A program made the position numbers and the translations under genes. From contig CAXTAO010000009.1 in assembly GCA_964242625.1 (NCBI GenBank), forward strand, positions 27,506 through 91,505: 64,000 bases of DNA, read 5' to 3'. Of the stretch, positions 1-7,423 are shown one piece after another (the stretch's first letter is position 1; the number at the start of each line of letters is the position of its first letter). The DNA is from JASLDZ01 sp964242625. GTDB taxonomy: Bacteria; Pseudomonadota; Alphaproteobacteria; Caulobacterales; Caulobacteraceae. The notes beneath the pieces are model-generated. The model did no database searches and was not told where the DNA came from. It saw nothing but the letters and a program-made list of their open reading frames with translations.

Positions 1-997
1 ACGTGTTGGGCGCGAGGCGCGGGACGTCGTCGTCACTCGCGTCCGCCGCCTCCACCGCTTCCACGAGCGTGAGGCCGGGGTACTTCTTCGACGCATTGGA
101 CGGAAGCGAGCGCAGGAGGTCGCGGACCTTGCGGCAATCCTCCCGCTTCAACGTCTCAACGGGCGTGTCGTCACCGAGCGCTTCCGCCAGTGCGCGGAAG
201 ATGTGGCCGTACTTTCGATTGGTCGACTCGACGCCGTGCTGAGCCTCCCGGTCGCCGCGATAGCCCTCGATGAGCCGCTTGATCGTCGGCCGGTCCGCGG
301 CTGCGGTGATGGCCGGGAGAAGCGTGGCGGGCTCCCCGTAGCGCAGCGCCTTCGCGCGCTCCTGAGCGGCGTACTCCAGGCGCCCTTGCTCAACCCGAAG
401 GGTGTGACGCAATAGCGCACGGGCGAACGCGTCTCGCACGTTGCTCATGGCGGGATGCTCGGGACCGATATCGAGCTTCAGCGACGCCAGCGCCGCCCGG
501 AGCGTCTCCTCATAGAGAGGGACGCCGTCGTAGCGTCGGCTCTCGATCGCCGCAGACAGCGACGCGATGCGCTGGGCGGTGTCGGGTGGGGTCGTGAGGT
601 CATGACCCCACGGCTTGGACCGATCTCGCTTCCATGCCGCCGGGCGGGCATCGTCGGCGACCATCCAGGGCCGCCCCTCGTTCTGGGCGAGGTCGACGAG
701 CGTGCTGTAGCTCTCCCATTTCGCGAAGGCGGCCTCGACCGCTGTGATGTCGAGGGGAGGATGCTTTAGGCCCGCCCGTGCCTTGGCAATCTCCCGCGCC
801 CACCCGGCTTGCACGTCCAGCGCCCGCGCTCGGGCCTCTGTTGCGCTGTCCGTCCCCAGGCTGACGTCGTACTCCCGACGCCCCAGGATTGCCCTCACGT
901 CCTCAGGCACGGTCCGCTTGCAGCGGAATATGCGCGACCATCCACCACCCTTGAGGGAGTGTCGGTAGACCCCTTTACCGATGCTCTCGCCCGCCAT
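1..997 (-). CDS. Site-specific integrase (tyrosine recombinase type), N-terminal part, cut by window edge
   Basis: Reading the minus strand from ATG at 997 gives 332 codons without a stop, running off the left edge. The protein starts MAGESIGKGVYRHSLKGGGW and continues with RIFRCKRTVPEDVRAILGRR and a SLGT segment, the N-terminal arrangement of the DUF6538-type phage integrases. Around residues 235-300 a helical stretch (TIKRLIEGY, STNRKYGHIFRALAEAL, LKREDCRKVRDLL) fits the SAM-like core-binding domain. The catalytic domain with R-H-R-Y lies outside the window. The gene begins 99 bp from the 3' end of a tRNA gene and is transcribed away from it, the usual arrangement for an element inserted in a tRNA. 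Family assignment rests on the N-terminal pattern and context; catalytic residues could not be checked. Confidence 0.8.
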   Translation of the reverse strand, partial: MAGESIGKGVYRHSLKGGGWSRIFRCKRTVPEDVRAILGRREYDVSLGTDSATEARARALDVQAGWAREIAKARAGLKHPPLDITAVEAAFAKWESYSTLVDLAQNEGRPWMVADDARPAAWKRDRSKPWGHDLTTPPDTAQRIASLSAAIESRRYDGVPLYEETLRAALASLKLDIGPEHPAMSNVRDAFARALLRHTLRVEQGRLEYAAQERAKALRYGEPATLLPAITAAADRPTIKRLIEGYRGDREAQHGVESTNRKYGHIFRALAEALGDDTPVETLKREDCRKVRDLLRSLPSNASKKYPGLTLVEAVEAADASDDDVPRLAPNT

Positions 998-1009
998 CGC
1001 CGCCCGCTT

Positions 1010-1030
1010 TTAGGGGTAGCTTAGGGGTAG
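1010..1030. repeat. Tandem direct repeat TTAGGGGTAG between integrase and tRNA
   Basis: TTAGGGGTAG occurs at 1010-1019 and again at 1021-1030, one base apart. It lies just upstream of the integrase start codon, between the gene and the tRNA 3' end where recombinase or excisionase arm-type sites often sit. The repeat is seen directly; a role in recombination or integrase control is inference. Confidence 0.5.
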
Positions 1031-1042
1031 ATGGTCGGAAAC

Positions 1043-1065
1043 AAACCCTCTCCCGTCAAGGGTTT
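1043..1065 (-). terminator. Inverted repeat downstream of tRNA-Ile2, possible terminator
   Basis: AAACCCT (1043-1049) and AGGGTTT (1059-1065) form a perfect 7-bp stem around a 9-nt loop. On the minus strand it lies about 30 nt past the tRNA 3' end and is followed by GTTT, so it could end the tRNA transcript. It could equally be part of an attachment region. The T-tract is weak. Confidence 0.35.
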
Positions 1066-1095
1066 CTGGCGCTGTAAGGGATTGAGGAGGGGGAG

Positions 1096-1168
1096 TGGGC
1101 CCGGCAGGACTCGAACCTGCAACCAGACCGTTATGAGCGGCCGGCTCTAACCATTGAGCTACAGGCCC
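1096..1168 (-). tRNA. tRNA-Ile2 (anticodon CAU, lysidine-modified)
   Basis: The 73-nt minus-strand sequence folds as a complete cloverleaf. The acceptor arm GGGCCUG pairs with CGGGCCC before discriminator A, the D-arm carries AGCUCAAUGGUUAGAGC, the anticodon loop is CUCAUAA, and the T-arm has the GGUUCGAGUCC box. The CAU anticodon could mean Met, but the GGGCCUGUAGCUCA start and overall pattern resemble bacterial tRNA-Ile2 (E. coli ileX), whose wobble C becomes lysidine through TilS and reads AUA. CCA is not encoded. Its 3' end faces the integrase gene and is the likely integration target. Confidence 0.88.
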
Positions 1169-1280
1169 CGCCGGGGGCGCTCCGGCTAGCACGGGCGAGG
1201 GCGGCGGCAAAGATGGGCCGCCGTTCAGCCGGGGTTCAAGGGCCGGGGTCGAGCGTGGCCGTCCCGTCCCGGAGCCCGCC

Positions 1281-2036
1281 ATGTCGCCCCACCGCGCCCC
1301 CGCATCGCTCGCCACCGCGCTGAGCGTCGCGCTGATCTGGGCCGCCTCGCCGGCGGCCGTGCGCGCGCAGGACGCCCCCGCTCGGGCGGCCGACGCCGCT
1401 TTCCGCGCCACCACGCTGGACGTGCAGGCGGAGGGGGTGAGCCACGTGGCGCCCGACATGGCGACCATGACGCTCGGCGTCTCGACCGACGCGCCGCGCG
1501 CGGCCGACGCCCAGGCGCGCAACGCCAAGCGCATGACGGACGTGGTCGCCGCCCTGGCGCGGGCGGGGCTCGCCGGCCGCGACGTGCAGACGTCCGGCCT
1601 CAGTCTCTCGCCGCAGTACGCCTACGCCGACGGACAGCCGCCGCGGCTCACCGGCTATCGCGCGTCCAACGGCGTGACCGTGCGCGTGCGCGACCTGCGC
1701 CGGCTGGCCGAGGCGGTGGATGCGGCGGCCGCCGCGGGCGCGGACGAATTGGGCGGCGTCAGCTTCGGCTTGCAGGACCCGCAAGGCCCGGAGGACGCGG
1801 CGCGGCGCGACGCCGTGCGTCGGCTGCAGGCGCAGGCGAAGCTCTACGCCGACGCGGCGGGGCTGAGGCTCGTGCGGCTCGTCAACCTCGCCGAGACGGG
1901 TAGCTACGCCCCCCAGCCTCCCCGGCCGATGATGGCCATGCGCGCCAAGGCGGCGGATGTCTCCACGCCGGTCGAGGCGGGCGAGCTCGACGTGCGCGTG
2001 CAGGTGCGCGCCACCTGGGAACTCGCGGCGCGCTAG
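1281..2036 (+). CDS. Periplasmic SIMPL-domain (DUF541) protein
   Basis: A 251-residue protein with an N-terminal signal peptide (residues about 1-29, cleavage near AVRA-QD). The mature part fits the SIMPL/DUF541 fold: DVQAEGVSHVAPDMATMTLGV, then NAKRMTDVVAALARAGLAGRDVQTSGLSL, a GYRASNGVTVRVRDL strand, AGADELGGVSFGL, and a C-terminal DVRVQVRATWEL strand. Such proteins are secreted or outer-membrane associated with poorly defined roles; oxidative-stress links are reported for some. The gene is monocistronic and convergent with panD. A second SIMPL protein is encoded just beyond panD, so the organism keeps two local paralogues. Confidence 0.88.
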   Translation: MSPHRAPASLATALSVALIWAASPAAVRAQDAPARAADAAFRATTLDVQAEGVSHVAPDMATMTLGVSTDAPRAADAQARNAKRMTDVVAALARAGLAGRDVQTSGLSLSPQYAYADGQPPRLTGYRASNGVTVRVRDLRRLAEAVDAAAAAGADELGGVSFGLQDPQGPEDAARRDAVRRLQAQAKLYADAAGLRLVRLVNLAETGSYAPQPPRPMMAMRAKAADVSTPVEAGELDVRVQVRATWELAAR

Positions 2037-2045
2037 CCCGGTGCG

Positions 2046-2417
2046 TCAGGCGACGGCGGCGAGCGCGGGCGCCTTGGGCCGGTTGTGGTCGTCGCACAGC
2101 ACCACGGTCGGCGCGTGCGACTTCGCCTCGGCGGGCTCCATGCGCGCGTAGGCGACGACGATCACCTTGTCGCCCGCCTGCACGAGCCGCGCCGCCGCGC
2201 CGTTGACGCCGATCACGCGCGAGCCGCGCGGGGCCTCGATCACATAGGTGGTGAAGCGCGCGCCCGTGGTGATGTTGAGCACGTCCACCTGCTCGTGCGG
2301 CAGGAGGGTGGAGGCGTCCAGAAGGTCGCGGTCGATGGCGATGGAGCCCTCGTACTCCAGGTCGGCCTGGGTGACCGTCGCCCGGTGCAGCTTGGCGCGC
2401 ATCAGGGTGAGGAGCAT
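2046..2417 (-). CDS. panD: Aspartate 1-decarboxylase proenzyme
   Basis: PanD decarboxylates L-aspartate to beta-alanine for pantothenate and coenzyme A synthesis. The 123-residue product has the family length. The self-cleavage site is E-Y-E-G-S, with Gly24-Ser25 at the same positions as in E. coli; Ser25 becomes the pyruvoyl cofactor. The N-terminal MRAKLHRATVTQADL, then DVLNITTG, GSRVIGVNGAAARLV and GDKVIVVAYA are all recognisable. ATG at 2417 gives MLLTLMRAKLHR; a second ATG five codons later would also suit. A longer upstream reading frame is rejected because it reads through non-homologous sequence. No other pan gene is nearby. Confidence 0.96.
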   Translation of the reverse strand: MLLTLMRAKLHRATVTQADLEYEGSIAIDRDLLDASTLLPHEQVDVLNITTGARFTTYVIEAPRGSRVIGVNGAAARLVQAGDKVIVVAYARMEPAEAKSHAPTVVLCDDHNRPKAPALAAVA

Positions 2418-2564
2418 GGCGGGCGGGCTCTTGAGGGCTGGGGGCGGCGCGTGCGGCCGCGGGCGGCGGTCATATAGGCGTTCGCTGCGGCGCACACAAA
2501 GCGCGGGCCTTGGCGCGGCCGGCGAAGCGCGCGAGCGTCGAGGCGCACCTGCAGGGAGTCCGCC

Positions 2565-3473
2565 GTGCGCGCTGTCCTCGTCCTCCTGGCCGCCCAGCTC
2601 GCGGCGGCCGCGCCGCCGGCGGCTGCGCAGACGCTCGCCGTCGCGCCCCGCCTCTATGACCCCGCCCCCTGGTGGATGCGCGAGCCGGTGATCGCCAGCC
2701 CCGGCAGCGTCTACGCCGAGCTGCGCGCCAATCGGGCGAGCTTCAGCGCGGGCTTCGAGACGGTGGACGCCCAAGTGGCGGAGGCGACGCGCCGTGCGGG
2801 CGAACAGGTGCGCGACCTCGCCCGCGCCCTGCGCGCCTTCGGGCCGGAGGCGGTGCGGGTGGAGACCACCTTCTCGACCCGTCCGCTCTACGCCCAGTAC
2901 CGCGACAAGGACGGCCAGCTGCAGACCAACGCGCGCGAGGACCGCATCGAGCGCTACGCCGTGAGCGCCAACGTCTCGATCGAGGTGCGCGACATGACCA
3001 AGGCCGAGCAGGTTTACGGCCTCGTCGCCGCGGCGCGCCCGAGCTCGATCGCGCCCGTCTATTTCCGGCTGGAGCCCTCCAACGCCGTCAACGACGCCCT
3101 GTTCGCCGAGGCGGTGCGCGACGCGGCCCGGCGTGCGCGGGCGGCGGCGGCCGACGCGGGGGCGCGGCTGGGGGCGGTGAAGCTGATCGACCCCACCGGC
3201 CGCGCCTGCCAGCAGGACGTGCTGGTCGCGGGGGCGCCGCGCTCCTACGGCTTCCCGGGAGGCGGGACGGACGTGTCGGACGTGGTGGTGACCGGGTCGC
3301 GGATGTCGAACTCATCGCCCGCGCCGGACGCGCCGCCCCCGCCCCCGCTCCCCATCCCGCCGACCCCGGGCCCCGCGTCCTCGCTCCCGCGCCCTGTCGA
3401 GCTGCCGCTGCAGCCGCCCCTGCAGCGGATCGGCCGCGAGGCGTGTGTGGTGTACGCGCTCGCGCCGGGCTGA
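2565..3473 (+). CDS. SIMPL-domain (DUF541) secreted protein with proline-rich tail
   Basis: A 302-residue protein with GTG start and a signal peptide ending near PAAAQT. Residues about 45-225 resemble the SIMPL/DUF541 fold: GSVYAELRANRASFSAGFET, EQVRDLARALRAFGPEAVRVETTFSTRPL, RIERYAVSANVSIEVRDM, SIAPVYFRLEPSNAVNDALF and ARRARAAAADAGARLGAVKLI. It then carries TDVSDVVVTGSRMS at about 236-248, followed by a proline-rich stretch and a terminal REACVVYALAPG strand. The VVVTGSR string is like the start of TonB-receptor plug domains, an odd feature for this family. It is divergent from panD across 147 bp and is followed 67 bp later by lgt on the same strand. Confidence 0.78.
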   Translation: MRAVLVLLAAQLAAAAPPAAAQTLAVAPRLYDPAPWWMREPVIASPGSVYAELRANRASFSAGFETVDAQVAEATRRAGEQVRDLARALRAFGPEAVRVETTFSTRPLYAQYRDKDGQLQTNAREDRIERYAVSANVSIEVRDMTKAEQVYGLVAAARPSSIAPVYFRLEPSNAVNDALFAEAVRDAARRARAAAADAGARLGAVKLIDPTGRACQQDVLVAGAPRSYGFPGGGTDVSDVVVTGSRMSNSSPAPDAPPPPPLPIPPTPGPASSLPRPVELPLQPPLQRIGREACVVYALAPG

Positions 3474-3540
3474 GCCCCGCGACGGCGGGCGCGGGCGCTG
3501 CTAGAGACCGCGCGCCGCCCCGCTTCGGAGCCCCGCCGCC

Positions 3541-4551
3541 TTGGCCCTGCAGTTCCCCGCCGCGCTGAAGCCCGTCTTCTTCAGCATCCCGTTGCCCGGC
3601 GGGCGGGCCCTGCCCATCCGCTGGTACGCCCTGGCTTATGTAGCGGGCATCCTCCTCGGCTGGCGCTACGGCGTCAGCCTCGTGCGCGACGCGCGGGTGT
3701 GGGTGGGTCGCGCGCGCACCGCCACCGACCGGCAGGTCGACGACTTCGTGCTGTGGGTGACGGCCGGCATCATCCTGGGCGGACGGCTCGGATACGTCGT
3801 CTTCTATATGCTCCTGCAGCAGCCCGAGCAGCTGCTCGCCGATCCCCTGGTCGTGTTCAAGACCTGGGAGGGCGGCATGTCCTTCCACGGGGGGCTGATC
3901 GGCGTCACCACCGCCATCATCCTGTTCGCCTGGCGCAACAGGATCGACATCGTACGCCTGGCGGACCTTACCGCGCCGTGCGTGCCGATCGGCCTCTTCT
4001 TCGGGCGCCTCGCCAACTTCGTAAACGGCGAGCTGTGGGGGCGCCCGACCACCGTGCCGTGGGGCGTGGTCTTCCCCGACGGCGGCCCCCTGCCCCGCCA
4101 CCCCAGCCAGCTCTACGAGGCGTCTCTGGAGGGCGTGGCGCTGTTCCTGCTGCTGCGGCTGGCCACACACCGTTGGCGGCTCCTGCCCCGGCGCGGCGCG
4201 GTGACGGGGCTCTTCCTTCTGGGCTACGGCGTGGCGCGCTTCTCCCTGGAGTGGGTGCGCGAGCCCGACCGCGGCATGCCGATGTTCCCGCTCGGCTTGA
4301 GCATGGGGATGATCCTCTCCCTGCCGCTCGTGCTCGGGGGCGCGTGGCTCCTCGTGCAGTCGCGCCAGCCCGGAGCGCTCGCGGCGCCCGCGGCCGAGCC
4401 CCCCGCCGAGATCGCGATCACGCCCGACGACGACGCCGATCCGCTCCCGCCCGAGACGCCGGCCGACGCCTTCTCCGCGCTCGACGACGAGGCCGCCCAG
4501 CCCGCCAGCTTCCTCGGCGCCGATGAGCCTTCGGCGTCGCCTCGCGGCTGA
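3541..4551 (+). CDS. lgt: Prolipoprotein diacylglyceryl transferase
   Basis: Lgt moves diacylglyceryl from phosphatidylglycerol to the lipobox cysteine of prelipoproteins, the first step of lipoprotein maturation in the inner membrane. The protein is hydrophobic, with signatures GGRALPIRWYALAY near the N terminus, GGRLGYVVFY, GGMSFHGGLIG (the His motif) and FFGRLANFVNGELWGRPT (the Lgt signature with the essential Arg), then HPSQLYEA and a GARFSLEWVREPD-like segment. A TTG start gives 336 residues; the last 50 residues are a charged, acidic cytoplasmic tail longer than in E. coli Lgt. Its 3' end overlaps the methyltransferase gene by 29 bp, indicating an operon with pgeF. Confidence 0.95.
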   Translation: MALQFPAALKPVFFSIPLPGGRALPIRWYALAYVAGILLGWRYGVSLVRDARVWVGRARTATDRQVDDFVLWVTAGIILGGRLGYVVFYMLLQQPEQLLADPLVVFKTWEGGMSFHGGLIGVTTAIILFAWRNRIDIVRLADLTAPCVPIGLFFGRLANFVNGELWGRPTTVPWGVVFPDGGPLPRHPSQLYEASLEGVALFLLLRLATHRWRLLPRRGAVTGLFLLGYGVARFSLEWVREPDRGMPMFPLGLSMGMILSLPLVLGGAWLLVQSRQPGALAAPAAEPPAEIAITPDDDADPLPPETPADAFSALDDEAAQPASFLGADEPSASPRG

Positions 4552-5623
4552 GATCGCCGCCGACGGGCCTCTGACCGTCGCGCGCTACATGGACGCCTGC
4601 CTCCACGACCCGCAGGGCGGTTATTACACCACCCGCCCAGCGCTCGGGGGCGAGGGCGACTTCGTGACCGCGCCCCTGGTCAGCCAGATGTTCGGCGAGC
4701 TCCTCGGCCTCTGGTGCGCAGAGGCGTGGGCGCGGCTCGGCCGTCCCACGCCGGTGCGCTGGGTGGAGATGGGCCCCGGCGACGGAACGCTGCAGCTCGA
4801 CATGCGCCGCGCCCTCCTCCGCGCCGCGCCCGACTTCCTCGCCGCCGCGGACTCGGTGCTCGTGGAGCGCAGCGCGCCGCTTCGGGAGATCCAGGCCGAG
4901 CGGCTGGTGGGATCGCCCGCGCGCTGGGTGGAGACGCTGGACGCGGTCGGGGGCGGGGCGCCCGTGATCCTCGTGGCCAACGAGCTCCTCGACTGCCTGC
5001 CCGCGCGCCAGTTCCTGCGCGACGCGGCGGGGCGCTGGGCCGAGCGGCGCGTCGGGCTCGCGCCGGACGGCGAGGCGCTGGCGTTCGGCCTCGCCCCGCC
5101 GCCCGCCGACTTCCGGCCGCCTCCGGGGCTGGAGGACGCAGCGCCGGGCATTGTGGTCGAGGTCTCGCCCGCCCAGGCGGCGGTGGGCGCAGCGATCGGC
5201 GGCCGGATCGCGCGCGACGGCGGGGCGGCGCTCCTCATCGATTACGGGCGTGATCGGCCGGAAGGGGGCGACACGCTGCAGGCGCTGCGGCGCCACGAGA
5301 AGGTCGATCCGCTCGCCTCGCCGGGCGAGGCCGACCTGACCGTCCACGTCGACTTTCCCGCCGTGGCGGCGGCCGCGCGGGCGGCGGGGGCCGCGACCGC
5401 GATGACGACGCAGGGCGACCTCCTCCGCGCCCTGGGGATCGAGGCGCGCTTCTCGGCCCTGGCGCGGGCGCGGCCCGACCGCACCGACACGCTCGGTCGC
5501 CAGCTCCGCCGGCTGGTCGCGCCCGACGAGATGGGCGCCTTGTTCAAGGCGCTGGCGATCACCTCGCCCCAGTTCGCCGCATCGGGGCTCGCCGCGCCCG
5601 GCTTCCCGGACCCTCCTGCATGA
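4523..5623 (+). CDS. Class I SAM-dependent methyltransferase, MidA/NDUFAF7 family
   Basis: A 366-residue member of the DUF185/COG1565 family, homologous to mitochondrial NDUFAF7/MidA, which methylates an arginine of a complex I subunit during assembly. Signatures: GPLTVARYMDACLHDPQGGYY, then GGEGDFVTAPLVSQMFGELLG, the SAM motif VRWVEMGPGDGTLQLDM, VLVANELLDCLPARQF, ALLIDYG near residue 235, and VHVDFPAVAAAA. The start overlaps lgt and its stop overlaps the pgeF start as ATGA, so the three genes are translationally coupled. The substrate in bacteria is not established; the complex I role is transferred from the eukaryotic homologue. Confidence 0.9.
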   Translation: MSLRRRLAAEIAADGPLTVARYMDACLHDPQGGYYTTRPALGGEGDFVTAPLVSQMFGELLGLWCAEAWARLGRPTPVRWVEMGPGDGTLQLDMRRALLRAAPDFLAAADSVLVERSAPLREIQAERLVGSPARWVETLDAVGGGAPVILVANELLDCLPARQFLRDAAGRWAERRVGLAPDGEALAFGLAPPPADFRPPPGLEDAAPGIVVEVSPAQAAVGAAIGGRIARDGGAALLIDYGRDRPEGGDTLQALRRHEKVDPLASPGEADLTVHVDFPAVAAAARAAGAATAMTTQGDLLRALGIEARFSALARARPDRTDTLGRQLRRLVAPDEMGALFKALAITSPQFAASGLAAPGFPDPPA

Positions 5624-6405
5624 CCGACGCCCCCGCCCCGCTTCGTTCCGCGCGCCTCGACGCGCTGCCCGGCGTGCGCCACGGCTTCTTCACGCGCGCG
5701 GGCGGCGTCTCGCGGGGGCTCTACGCCAGCCTCAACACGGGCCAGGGCTCGAACGACGAACCGGCGGCGGTGGCGGAGAACCGCGGCCGCGTCGAACGCT
5801 GGTTCGGCCGCCCGGCCGGGAGCCTGCACACCGCCTGGCAGATCCATTCCGCCGACGCGATCGTGGTGAAGCAGCCCTGGGCCGCGGGCGAGCGACCGCG
5901 CGGCGACGCCGTCGTCACCGCCCGGCCCGGCCTCGTGTGCGGCGCCCTGCACGCCGACTGCGCCCCGGTGCTCCTGGCCGATGCCCACGCGCGGGTGGTC
6001 GCCGCCGCCCATGCAGGCTGGCGCGGCGCGGTGGCGGGGATCGTGGAGGCGACCGTCGCGCGGATGGTGGAGCTCGGAGCCCGCCCCGATCGAGTCGTCG
6101 CGGCGGTGGGCCCCTGCATCGGCCAGGCGAGCTACGAGGTCGGCGACGACCTGCGCGACGCCGTCCTCCTCGCGCATCCGGGCGCCGAGCGCTTCTTCAC
6201 GCCCGAGCACGCGCCGGGTCGCCGACGCTTCGACCTGGAGGGCTTCGTGCTGGGTCGCGTCCATGCCGCCGGAGTGGAGCAAGCCGAGGCGCTTGGGCGC
6301 GACACCTGCGCCGAGACCGGCCTCTTCTTCTCCAACCGCCGGGCGGTGCTGGCGGGCGAGGGCGACTACGGCCGGCTGGTCAGCGCGATCGCGCTGGAGG
6401 GTTGA
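5620..6405 (+). CDS. pgeF: Peptidoglycan editing factor / polyphenol oxidase family (YfiH)
   Basis: A 261-residue YfiH/PgeF (DUF152, laccase-domain) protein. In E. coli PgeF removes wrongly incorporated amino acids from peptidoglycan precursors; relatives show purine-nucleoside or copper-dependent phenol oxidase activity. The family pattern is clear: VRHGFFTRAGGVSRGLYASLN, HTAWQIHSADAI, GDAVVTARPGLVCGALHADCAPVLL (His and Cys metal ligands), VAAAHAGWRGAVAGIVEA, AAVGPCIGQASYEVG and CAETGLFFSNRR. It is the last gene of the lgt operon, starting inside the preceding stop (ATGA). It is convergent with the peptidase gene, with only 7 bp between stops. Confidence 0.93.
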   Translation: MTDAPAPLRSARLDALPGVRHGFFTRAGGVSRGLYASLNTGQGSNDEPAAVAENRGRVERWFGRPAGSLHTAWQIHSADAIVVKQPWAAGERPRGDAVVTARPGLVCGALHADCAPVLLADAHARVVAAAHAGWRGAVAGIVEATVARMVELGARPDRVVAAVGPCIGQASYEVGDDLRDAVLLAHPGAERFFTPEHAPGRRRFDLEGFVLGRVHAAGVEQAEALGRDTCAETGLFFSNRRAVLAGEGDYGRLVSAIALEG

Positions 6406-6412
6406 GCGTCAC

Positions 6413-7420
6413 TCAGCCGCGCCGCGGCAGGCCGGCCACCGTCTCGGTCGCGCGCACCAGTGCGTCGATCACGCCCGGCTCGGTGGAAGCGTGCCCCGCG
6501 TCCCACACCACCTCGAACCGCGCCTGCGGCCAGGCTTTGTGCAGCGCCCAGGCGCCCGACATGGGCGTCACCACGTCGAAGCGGCCCTGCACGATGAAGC
6601 CCGGGATGCCCTCGAGCCGGTGCGTCTGGGTGAGGAGCCAGCCGTCCTGCGGGAAGAAGCCGCCGTTGACGAAGTAGTGGCTCTCGATGCGGGCGAAGGC
6701 GGTGGCGAAGTCCTCCTCGTTGAACTTCTGCGGCCTGGCCTCCGGCCCGCGGATGGAGAGCGTGTCGCCCTCCCACCGGCTCCAGGCCGAGGCCGCGCGC
6801 ACGCGCTCGGCGCGGTCGGGCTCGGTCAGCCGGCGGTGGTAGGCGGTGAGGAGGTCGCCGCGCTCCTCCTCCGGGATAGGCGCGAGGAAGCGCTCCCAAG
6901 CGTCGGGGAAGAGCATGGAGGCGCCGTCCTGGTAGAACCAGGCGAGCTCGCGGCGCGTCAGCAGGAAGACGCCGCGCAGGATCAGGGCGTCCACCCGCTC
7001 GGGATGGGTCACGGCGTAGGCCAGCGCCAGGGTGGAGCCCCAGGAGCCGCCGAACACCGTCCAGCTCTCCACGCCTGCGCGCTCGCGCAGACGCTCTATA
7101 TCTTCGACGAGCCGCCAGGTGTCGTTGTCCTCCAGGACCGCGTTGGGGCGCGAGCGGCCGCAGCCGCGTTGGTCGAACAGCATCATGCGCCAGCGCGAGG
7201 CGTCGAAGAAGCGCCGCATGGTGGGGTTCACGGCCCCGCCGGGGCCGCCGTGCAGGATCACCGCCGGGCGGCCCTGGGGCGCGCCCACCTCCTCGTAATA
7301 GACCTCGTGCGCCGTGCCGGTCGGCATCCAGCCGAAGGCGAAGGGTTCGATCTCGGGATGCAGCGTCCGCCGCCCCTGGGGCGCCGCGGCGGGCTGGAGG
7401 GCGCTGGGCATGCGCCCCAT
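6413..7420 (-). CDS. pip: Proline iminopeptidase (alpha/beta hydrolase, peptidase S33)
   Basis: A 335-residue alpha/beta hydrolase that would release N-terminal proline from small peptides in the cytoplasm. Family marks are VILHGGPGGAVNPTMRRFFD (oxyanion hole), MMLFDQRGCGRS, DIERLRERAGVESWTVFGGSWGSTLALAYA (nucleophile elbow GGSWGS), ERVDALILRGVFL, the IESHYFVNGGFF cap segment typical of Pip, GRFDVVTP for the acid and GHAST for the catalytic His. ATG at 7420 starts 3 bp after the stop of the upstream hydrolase gene, so the two are probably co-transcribed. A second ATG three codons in is possible. Confidence 0.92.
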   Translation of the reverse strand: MGRMPSALQPAAAPQGRRTLHPEIEPFAFGWMPTGTAHEVYYEEVGAPQGRPAVILHGGPGGAVNPTMRRFFDASRWRMMLFDQRGCGRSRPNAVLEDNDTWRLVEDIERLRERAGVESWTVFGGSWGSTLALAYAVTHPERVDALILRGVFLLTRRELAWFYQDGASMLFPDAWERFLAPIPEEERGDLLTAYHRRLTEPDRAERVRAASAWSRWEGDTLSIRGPEARPQKFNEEDFATAFARIESHYFVNGGFFPQDGWLLTQTHRLEGIPGFIVQGRFDVVTPMSGAWALHKAWPQARFEVVWDAGHASTEPGVIDALVRATETVAGLPRRG

Positions 7421-7423
7421 CGC

